DNA of 11,402 nt from an uncultured Prevotella sp. (lineage in GTDB: Bacteria > Bacteroidota > Bacteroidia > Bacteroidales > Bacteroidaceae): NCBI GenBank assembly GCA_937880835.1, contig CALGRN010000002.1, forward strand, positions 1 to 11,402, written 5' to 3'. The notes under the pieces were generated by a model, which was not told the origin of the DNA, ran no database searches, and was given only the letters and a program-made list of their open reading frames with translations. Shown here piece after piece: positions 1 through 6,079 of this stretch. The translations under genes were made by a program, and so were the position numbers. Numbering within the stretch: the stretch's first letter is position 1; every line of letters starts with the position of its first letter.

Positions 1-1192
1 TTATTATTTCGTTAGGTTTTGGAAAACTTTGATGTTCGTGCAGGATAAGTCCTCCTACGGTCATGTATTCATCACTTTCAGGCAAGTCGAGATCAAACAT
101 TTCGTTCACTTTGTCTATCTCCAAACGTGCTGATATAATGAATTCGCCATTGTCAGTTTTCTCTGCAATATATTTTGTATTATCGTGTTCGTCTTCTATT
201 TCGCCGAAAATTTCTTCTACAATGTCTTCAAGAGATACTATGCCACTTGTTCCGCCGAACTCATCAATGACAACGCCTAAGCTCTTCTTCTGTTGGAGAA
301 ACGTCTGCATAAGCTTTTGGGCAGTCATTGTTTCCGGCACAAAAGGCATCGTGCGTATGTTGTTTGTCCATTTTTCAGGATTGCGGAACATCTCGGAAGA
401 GTGTATATATCCTATTATATGGTCAATATCTTCGCGATAAACTATTATCTTTGAATTTCCGCTTTCTATGAATTTTGATTTCAGTTCCTCTTGTGTACAG
501 TTTTCTTCAACCGCATTTATCTCGGTTCGAGGTATCATACAGTCGCGTATTTTTATTTCAGAGAAATCAAGAGCGTTCTGGAAAATCTTAACTTCATCCT
601 TAATGTCGTCATCGTTTTTGGCATTGTCTATACTCGATTGTACAAGGTAATCCAAGTCGATTTTTGTAAAAGCTCCATCATTATCCTCATGAGGAATCTT
701 AATTCTCAATAGTCTTAATATTATTCTTGCAGCCCATGTGGCAAATCTTGATATAGGCCAAAGTATGATGTAGCATATATATGCGGGTATAGCAAAAATT
801 GTTATGAGTTTGTTGGGGTTGTTTTTGAAGAAAGTCTTTGGTAAAAATTCTCCAGTGAATAATACTATTATTGTTGAAAGGATAGTGTCTGCCGGTACGG
901 TGAAACCGGGAGTCATTCCTTTGAATATAGTGTTGTCAAACAGTGATGCGATAAGTATTCCATATACAACAAGGGCTATGTTGTTTCCAACAAGCATAGT
1001 GCTTACAAAATTGTTCGGATAGCGGTAAAAAATAGAAATGCAATGCTGAGAAAGTCCGTTTTTTTCTTTTTCCATTTCTACAAGCATACGGTTGCTTGAT
1101 ACAAAAGCAATCTCCATGCCCGAGAAAAATGCGGAAAAAATCATGGTGATGATAATTCCGATGATTAAAGATATGTCTATTGTTTCCAACAT
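1..1192 (-). CDS. CNNM/CBS/CorC-domain membrane protein (hemolysin family), 3' end cut by window
   Basis: The reverse strand from the ATG at 1192 gives 397 codons with no stop, then leaves the window, so the last few dozen residues are missing. An N-terminal CNNM (DUF21) membrane domain comes first, with the signature FFSGMEIAFVSSN at residues 22-34 and further hydrophobic segments to about residue 150. A tandem CBS pair follows; it opens with MIPRTEI near residue 219, and the second repeat contains VVIDEFGGTSGIVSLEDIVEEIFGEIEDE at about 307-335. The start of a CorC_HlyC C-terminal domain follows from about residue 350. Proteins of this architecture sit in the inner membrane and are linked to Mg2+/Co2+ efflux; the name hemolysin is historical. 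In Bacteroidetes the family also includes GldE-like proteins of gliding or secretion clusters, which this cannot be told from by eye. It lies 46 bases after lptC on the same strand and is probably cotranscribed with it. Confidence 0.93.
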   Translation of the reverse strand, partial: MLETIDISLIIGIIITMIFSAFFSGMEIAFVSSNRMLVEMEKEKNGLSQHCISIFYRYPNNFVSTMLVGNNIALVVYGILIASLFDNTIFKGMTPGFTVPADTILSTIIVLFTGEFLPKTFFKNNPNKLITIFAIPAYICYIILWPISRFATWAARIILRLLRIKIPHEDNDGAFTKIDLDYLVQSSIDNAKNDDDIKDEVKIFQNALDFSEIKIRDCMIPRTEINAVEENCTQEELKSKFIESGNSKIIVYREDIDHIIGYIHSSEMFRNPEKWTNNIRTMPFVPETMTAQKLMQTFLQQKKSLGVVIDEFGGTSGIVSLEDIVEEIFGEIEDEHDNTKYIAEKTDNGEFIISARLEIDKVNEMFDLDLPESDEYMTVGGLILHEHQSFPKPNEII

Positions 1193-1238
1193 GTTTTTTT
1201 ATGTTCGTTTCTCAATGTGTTCTTATAAAGCAGGAAAG

Positions 1239-1904
1239 TTAGTGTATTATAGGTATTGTCATATTATGCCTTTTCTGCGGCATAGCAGGTTGGCGTCCTA
1301 ATTTATTAACTGAGTCTGTTTGTTCCTTTTTTGTATCATTTATGGGATTACTGTCTATATCTCCTTTGTTAAACGAACCTTTTGAGTTTGATACATAATA
1401 TTTTGTCATGCGTTCATCACTTCGGAAGTAAGTTCCTTGCAGTTGTCTTTCAGGTGTTATCAATGTCGAATGCTTGTGAGAATATAACTCGTGCTTATTC
1501 TCGTCCCAAAACAACTCTTCGCTTGAAAAGCGTAATGCGTTTTTGGTTAGAATGCGTACACGTCCCCTTAATTCCCATAGTTTCATTACATCATAATAAT
1601 ATGCCGTATCGCATTGTATATATGATTGGATATGAAATTTTTCATCGAACTGTTCTAAAAATAACCCTTTGTCAAATATCCACCTTGACGGATTTCTATT
1701 CTGATTTATTTCCCATTTTTCTGTTACAATGCGATACTTTATAATACCGGAATCGGATATGAGAGTATTAACGCCATAGGATGTCATAACGGCAACGGAA
1801 TCATGAGGGTTTATTGCCGGTGCAGTATGTTCTTTCTCTTTCTGACATGAGACAATGGACAGCAATATGATGAATATTGAATTATGAATGATAATTCTTC
1901 TCAT
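1239..1904 (-). CDS. lptC: LPS export periplasmic lipoprotein LptC
   Basis: The 221-residue product begins with a short hydrophobic signal ending in a lipobox (SIVSC, lipidated Cys at residue 20), so it should be a lipoprotein rather than a membrane-anchored LptC as in E. coli. The central region (about residues 37-185) is a LptC/OstA-type beta-jellyroll: a GVNTLISDSGIIKYRI start, then PSRWIFDKGLFLEQFD, then an alternating-strand stretch ending near YFRSDERMTKYYV. In the Lpt machine, LptC receives LPS from the LptBFG transporter and passes it to LptA for export to the outer membrane. The C-terminal 40 residues are polar, low in complexity and probably disordered. It starts 25 bases after the outer-membrane protein gene and precedes the CorC-like gene. 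No separate promoter is evident, so it probably shares their transcript. The family call rests on fold-typical sequence and context. Confidence 0.85.
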   Translation of the reverse strand: MRRIIIHNSIFIILLSIVSCQKEKEHTAPAINPHDSVAVMTSYGVNTLISDSGIIKYRIVTEKWEINQNRNPSRWIFDKGLFLEQFDEKFHIQSYIQCDTAYYYDVMKLWELRGRVRILTKNALRFSSEELFWDENKHELYSHKHSTLITPERQLQGTYFRSDERMTKYYVSNSKGSFNKGDIDSNPINDTKKEQTDSVNKLGRQPAMPQKRHNMTIPIIH

Positions 1905-1929
1905 TATTTGAACATATGAATATCAAATC

Positions 1930-3222
1930 TTATTCCACTTTCCATTTCATGAACCAGCGTTCGTTAAATGTTATACCGATGTTGATACGGAATGTGTTTT
2001 CTTTTATCATGTTTTTGGCAGATTGATTGACCCATTGAGCACTTATGTTCAATATTGAGCGATTGTTCCATGTGTTGAATATAGGAATTCCGAAACCGGC
2101 ACTTATACTTATTTCTTTCGGTCCGTCTTGCCCGTTTATTTTTAAATAAGGTGTTGCGTAAGATATGCCTGCACGATAACGAATGCGACTGAAAAAGTTT
2201 CTTGAAATAGGATTTGAACAATATTCTCCTCCGAAATTAATCTTGTGACGGTCATTGAAAAGTCCCTTTGTCAGTGCATATTGTGACTTCCCGTTTGTTA
2301 TGCTGTACTGTGGAAATTCCATATCACCCCATTTCTGTAAACTGTAATCTATACCTAGTTTCAAACGGTTGCCATTGCTCCACATAAGTCCAGCCCCAAT
2401 CATTGAAGGTATTTTAAGACCGTTCTTTATGGTTAATGTATCGGCGTATATGATACCTGTTGACGAGTTTTCAGATGATACGACTACTTGCGGGTCGCAT
2501 CCGAGTTTATGCCCGAGTGTATATGTCAATCCTAATGTAAACGCGTTTTTACTTGATAATTCTGCTGTGTATTGCAAACCGAAATTTACATTGTAGCTTC
2601 TTACTTCCACATTGTAATATTTTGACAGTGTATTTATACTTGTCTCGTTGTAACTGTTTGTAACGGAACGGTTGAGTTCTCCCCACAAATACCCGGCATT
2701 GAAACCGACAGACAATCCTTTTGCGAATTCCCAACCTGCACCTACGTAAACCTGATGAAGACCTCCGCTTCCGGAATAAGTGTTTGTGTACGTTGTGGTT
2801 GAATTACTTCCAACCTTTTCTGTGCCTGAATAATTATATCCTATATTTGAAAAAGGCAATATACCGAAACTTAAACCGACATGTTTTCTAATACGAAATC
2901 CGGCAACTGCATATTCAAAATCCGCATTCTTTGCATTAACTTTTTTGCCTTTTTCATTGAAATTTGTTATCTGACCGCTTATACCTGCATCGAATATGAA
3001 TGTAAGAGAATCCATAGAAGAATATGAAGCCGGATTGATGAAATTTATCTGGTTAGGTTCTCGAAAACCGATTCCAATACCATTCATACCACGATTGAAA
3101 CCGCTTGTTTGGTCTGCTAAAACGCCTAATCCATATTGACTGTAAGGTGAATTTGTTCCACTCTGAGAATATGCCGAATATGATATTACGATCATTAAAA
3201 CTACAAATAGTATTTTTTTCAT
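1930..3222 (-). CDS. OmpP1/FadL-like outer-membrane beta-barrel protein
   Basis: The ATG at 3222 gives 430 residues starting MKKILFVVLMIVISYSAYS, a clear Sec signal peptide probably cut before Gln20. A longer reading with 31 extra residues is possible but would bury this signal behind an N-terminal extension, so I prefer the inner start. The mature N-terminus (SPYSQYGLGVL) and the following GMNGIGIGFREPNQINFINPASYSSMD stretch are typical of Bacteroidetes proteins of the OmpP1/FadL/TodX class. The rest shows alternating amphipathic strands with many Gly, Asn, Tyr and Phe, ending in aromatic strands (NTFRINIGITFNERWFMKWKVE). It is expected in the outer membrane, perhaps as a hydrophobic-substrate channel; the substrate cannot be read from sequence. 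It heads the minus-strand block with lptC and the CorC-like gene. A TAAATTTG box about 60 bases upstream is a plausible promoter. Confidence 0.85.
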   Translation of the reverse strand: MKKILFVVLMIVISYSAYSQSGTNSPYSQYGLGVLADQTSGFNRGMNGIGIGFREPNQINFINPASYSSMDSLTFIFDAGISGQITNFNEKGKKVNAKNADFEYAVAGFRIRKHVGLSFGILPFSNIGYNYSGTEKVGSNSTTTYTNTYSGSGGLHQVYVGAGWEFAKGLSVGFNAGYLWGELNRSVTNSYNETSINTLSKYYNVEVRSYNVNFGLQYTAELSSKNAFTLGLTYTLGHKLGCDPQVVVSSENSSTGIIYADTLTIKNGLKIPSMIGAGLMWSNGNRLKLGIDYSLQKWGDMEFPQYSITNGKSQYALTKGLFNDRHKINFGGEYCSNPISRNFFSRIRYRAGISYATPYLKINGQDGPKEISISAGFGIPIFNTWNNRSILNISAQWVNQSAKNMIKENTFRINIGITFNERWFMKWKVE

Positions 3223-3282
3223 GTTCAAATATGTTTCTTTTAAATACGCCATGCACTTTTTTATAAAAGTGTTTTCAGCTTG

Positions 3283-3290
3283 CAAATTTA
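3283..3290 (-). promoter_or_regulatory. Putative -7 box for the outer-membrane protein operon
   Basis: On the minus strand 3290-3283 reads TAAATTTG and continues GCA, an exact match to the Bacteroidetes -7 consensus TAnnTTTG. A transcript would start near 3276-3278, leaving a leader of about 55 bases before the ATG at 3222. A TTG at 3309-3307 is the nearest -33 candidate, but its 16-base spacing is shorter than the usual 19-21, so the upstream half is weak. Confidence 0.55.
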
Positions 3291-3335
3291 TTGAAAAAAA
3301 ACGAAACAATGGCACGTAAAGTGGGAAATATAAGT

Positions 3336-3343
3336 TATTTTTG
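3336..3343 (+). promoter_or_regulatory. Putative -7 box for the DUF4105 gene
   Basis: TATTTTTG matches TAnnTTTG exactly and is followed by CATCG. The expected transcription start is about 5 bases beyond the box, which coincides with the GTG at 3348 chosen as start codon, implying a nearly leaderless mRNA. No convincing -33 element is visible 19-21 bases upstream, so the call rests on the -7 box and on its similarity to the box before secA (TAAATTTGCATCG). Confidence 0.5.
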
Positions 3344-3347
3344 CATC

Positions 3348-4556
3348 GTGAAACGTTTAAAAAGCATTTTTATAATACTTGCAGTATGTGTTTTTATGCT
3401 GATTTCCAATAAAAGTTCGGCAAATGACGATACACATATCATCCAACAAATGGATTCTGTGGAGATTAGTCTTTTGACTTGTCAGCCACATCCGGAGATA
3501 TATAGTTTATATGGACATACTGCTATAAGATACAGAGATAAATCTACATCAACAGATTTAGCTGTAAATTATGGTATGTTTTCTTTCGAAGAACCATTCT
3601 TTGCTTTAAGATTTTTGTTCGGTTCTGCAAACTATGAAATGGGAATAGAGTCTTTTGAATCGTTTTGCAATCAATATAGAAGGTATGGAAGCGAAGTTAA
3701 AGCGCAGGTATTAAACTTGACAAGAGAAGAAAAATACAGAATCTTTGAGGCAATAAAGAAGAATTATTTACCTGAAAATAGAGCTTACAGGTATAATTAT
3801 TATTATAAGAATTGTACAACATGTGCAAGGGATATCTTGTTGTATAACATTGATGGAGTTGTGGTGTTCAATAATAAAAAAGAAGATGTTTCTTTTCGTG
3901 AGTTAATCCATTCTTGTAATAAAGATTATCCATGGGCAGCACTTGGCAATGATCTTTTATTAGGATTTGAAAGTGATTTCAAGAGAAATTACAAAGAACA
4001 GCAATTCCTTCCTGTGAACTTAAAGAATGATTTTGATAATGCTGTAATAAAAGACAAACACGGAAGAACAAGAGTTTTGGTGTTAAGAACAGAAACCGTT
4101 GTGCAACCGGGTGTTCAAATAATAGAAAAGGAATTCCCTTTATCACCGTTTCAAACTTCTTTGGTATTATTGTTTATAGTGTTGTTATCAACTTTGTTTG
4201 AATACAAACGTAAGAAAATAATATGGGTAATAGACGCATTTCTTATGACGTTTTCAGGAATTGCAGGTATCTTTATATTCTTAATGTTATTCTCAAAGTT
4301 GCCTACTGTTAACTTAAACTTACAAATATTATTGCTTAATCCAATTCCTTTGTTCTTTATATTTCAAACAACGAAAGACACGATAAGACATAAAAGAAAT
4401 AAATGGTGGGTTGTTTGGAGCATATTGATTATATTAGGCATAATCGGGTCTTTATTTCAAGATTACGCGGAAGGAATGATTAATGTGGCATTAGTTTTGC
4501 TATTAAGATGTATATTGCATATATACATGGACAGAAAGGAAATAAATGAAACATAA
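3348..4556 (+). CDS. DUF4105 (Lnb N-terminal periplasmic domain-like) membrane protein
   Basis: Read from GTG 3348 the product has 402 residues: a signal-like segment at about 4-25 ending in SSA, a periplasmic DUF4105 domain at about 37-250, and a C-terminal membrane domain. Hydrophobic spans lie at roughly 268-285, 291-315, 325-341, 353-370 and 376-392. Family landmarks are SLLTCQPHPEIYSLYGHTAIRYRD with His57, the NYGMFSF block, and YNYYYKNCTTCARD with Cys156. Function is not established; the related domain precedes the catalytic part of some bifidobacterial lacto-N-biosidases. The His and Cys blocks suggest a papain-like thiol domain (inference). An ATG at 3309 and a TTG at 3291 are alternative starts, giving long, atypical extensions before the signal. 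Its last 11 bases overlap the next gene, pointing to translational coupling. Confidence 0.8.
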   Translation: MKRLKSIFIILAVCVFMLISNKSSANDDTHIIQQMDSVEISLLTCQPHPEIYSLYGHTAIRYRDKSTSTDLAVNYGMFSFEEPFFALRFLFGSANYEMGIESFESFCNQYRRYGSEVKAQVLNLTREEKYRIFEAIKKNYLPENRAYRYNYYYKNCTTCARDILLYNIDGVVVFNNKKEDVSFRELIHSCNKDYPWAALGNDLLLGFESDFKRNYKEQQFLPVNLKNDFDNAVIKDKHGRTRVLVLRTETVVQPGVQIIEKEFPLSPFQTSLVLLFIVLLSTLFEYKRKKIIWVIDAFLMTFSGIAGIFIFLMLFSKLPTVNLNLQILLLNPIPLFFIFQTTKDTIRHKRNKWWVVWSILIILGIIGSLFQDYAEGMINVALVLLLRCILHIYMDRKEINET

Positions 4557-5967
4557 GTATTTATTAGCATTTCTTGTTGCTTTATCTACGGCAGCGCAGT
4601 CACAGACTTTACAGCCTGCGCCTCGTCTTGTCGTCAATATTATAATAGATCAACTACGAACAGACTATTTGGAAGCATACTCCGGATTATACGGAGATGA
4701 AGGATTTAAGAAGCTTTTAAATGAGGGTGTGGTTTACAGCAACGCATCATTGCCTTTCTTTCCAATAGACAGAGCCTCTGCCATTGCTTCCATTTCAACG
4801 GGAACATCTCCTTATTATAATGGTATAACAAGTAACAAATGGCTTGACAGGAATACGTTGATTCCTGTAATGTGCGTAGATGACTTAAACCCAACGCCCG
4901 ATAATATAGTATCTTCAACATTAGGAGATGAACTTAAAATATCCACAAACGGCAAAGCTTCGATCTTCTCTGTGGCTCAATATATTGATGCTGCAGTATT
5001 ATCTGCCGGTCATGCGGCTGATGGTGCATTGTGGATAGGTAAGGATAACAAGTGGCGTTCGTCGGATTACTATTTTAAATCAACACCCTCTTGGATAAAG
5101 TCGTATAATGACATAAGTCCTTCCGAAGCATTAAAAAGCAGAAAAGACTATGAGATAAATAAAGAAATCACCGATATGGCACTCCAATGTATAAAGTGTA
5201 ATGCAATGGGGAGTGACAATATTACAGATATTCTTTATATAAATTATTCTGCCGGTAATAAGAATAATGACAAGACTGTGTCGGTAAAATCTGATTTACA
5301 AGATATCTATATAGGACTTGATAAGGAATTTACACGACTTATAAGTACAATAGAAACAAATATAGGAGTATCCAATGTCTTGTTTGTTGTAACAAGCACG
5401 GGCTATCATGATGAAGAGAATGTCAGTGATTATAAAGACTATAAAGTGCCGACAGGCATCTTTTATATAAATCGTACGGCAAATCTTCTCAACATGTTTC
5501 TCGGAGCTGTATATGGACAAGGACGCTATATCGAAAAATGTTTTAAGAATCAGATATTTTTAAATCAGAAGTTAATAGAGCAGAAAAGACTGAGCATCAG
5601 TGATGTGTTGAATAGGTGTCAGTCATTTCTTATACAGAATGCAGGTGTACGAGACGTTTATACAAGCGAACTGTTGCTTAATTCGCGAAGTGATGATTTG
5701 GAGAAAATCAGACGCGGTTATAATCCAACATTCTGTGGAGACATTATTATAGAAGTAGCACCGGGTTGGCAACTTCAAAATGAAGAAAGCAACGAGAAGT
5801 ATGTTTTTCGTGCAAACTTTATTCCTTTTCCTTTGATTATCTATGGCGCGAATATAAAACCGGAGAAAATAAATACGCCTGTAACAATAGATAGAATTGC
5901 CCCTACGATAGCCAAGGCTATTCGTATTCGCGCTCCAAACGCATGCAAAGAACCGCCCCTTTTTTAA
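4546..5967 (+). CDS. PafA-type alkaline phosphatase superfamily protein, probably catalytically inactive
   Basis: The 473-residue product begins with a Sec signal (MKHKYLLAFLVALSTAAQSQ) and then the superfamily opening VVNIIIDQLRTDYLEAY with Asp35. Other family blocks are TGTSPYYNGITSNKWLD (83-101), LSAGHAADGALWIG (152-165), QDIYIGLDKEFTRLI (252-266) and the closing PVTIDRIAPTIAKAIRIRAPN. Length is close to that usual for PafA-like proteins, so it is not truncated. However, the Thr nucleophile position reads Arg76 within FFPIDRASAI, the Lys/Arg pair before AGH reads Tyr146/Asp148, the TSDHG metal motif reads VTSTGYH (282-288), and the DxxxH and C-terminal His ligands are also replaced. Only Asp35 and the Asn of GNxW (Asn97) remain. 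I infer a periplasmic or surface pseudo-phosphatase, perhaps a binding protein. It overlaps the upstream DUF4105 gene by 11 bases and should act with it. Confidence 0.82.
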   Translation: MKHKYLLAFLVALSTAAQSQTLQPAPRLVVNIIIDQLRTDYLEAYSGLYGDEGFKKLLNEGVVYSNASLPFFPIDRASAIASISTGTSPYYNGITSNKWLDRNTLIPVMCVDDLNPTPDNIVSSTLGDELKISTNGKASIFSVAQYIDAAVLSAGHAADGALWIGKDNKWRSSDYYFKSTPSWIKSYNDISPSEALKSRKDYEINKEITDMALQCIKCNAMGSDNITDILYINYSAGNKNNDKTVSVKSDLQDIYIGLDKEFTRLISTIETNIGVSNVLFVVTSTGYHDEENVSDYKDYKVPTGIFYINRTANLLNMFLGAVYGQGRYIEKCFKNQIFLNQKLIEQKRLSISDVLNRCQSFLIQNAGVRDVYTSELLLNSRSDDLEKIRRGYNPTFCGDIIIEVAPGWQLQNEESNEKYVFRANFIPFPLIIYGANIKPEKINTPVTIDRIAPTIAKAIRIRAPNACKEPPLF

Positions 5968-6006
5968 GCTACTTGCTTAATACAAACATATTTAATACAC
6001 TATATG

Positions 6007-6037
6007 TGTGTAATTTAACGGAAAAATAGTAAATTTG
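6007..6037 (+). promoter_or_regulatory. Putative secA promoter
   Basis: TAAATTTG at 6030-6037 is an exact Bacteroidetes -7 box (TAnnTTTG). Exactly 19 bases upstream is TGTG at 6007-6010, one mismatch from the -33 consensus TTTG. Transcription would start near 6042, giving an A-rich leader of about 38 bases without a Shine-Dalgarno sequence before the ATG at 6080. This indicates that secA is transcribed independently of the phosphatase-like gene, though read-through is possible because I see no strong terminator between them. Confidence 0.65.
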
Positions 6038-6079
6038 CATCGTTTTTAGTAAATATAGAAAAATAAAAAATATAGAATA

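Noticed and set aside
63..1022. Several short plus-strand frames in the first kilobase
   Set aside because: All are complementary shadows of the CNNM/CBS/CorC gene on the minus strand, which reads through the region without interruption.
1382..1744. A 120-codon plus-strand frame
   Set aside because: It is antisense to lptC, whose lipobox and LptC-like domain are convincing; the plus-strand frame shows no recognisable features.
5990..6015. Possible terminator between the phosphatase-like gene and secA (ACAC/GTGT dyad)
   Set aside because: The stem is only four base pairs with no following T-tract, and it overlaps the likely -33 element of the secA promoter.
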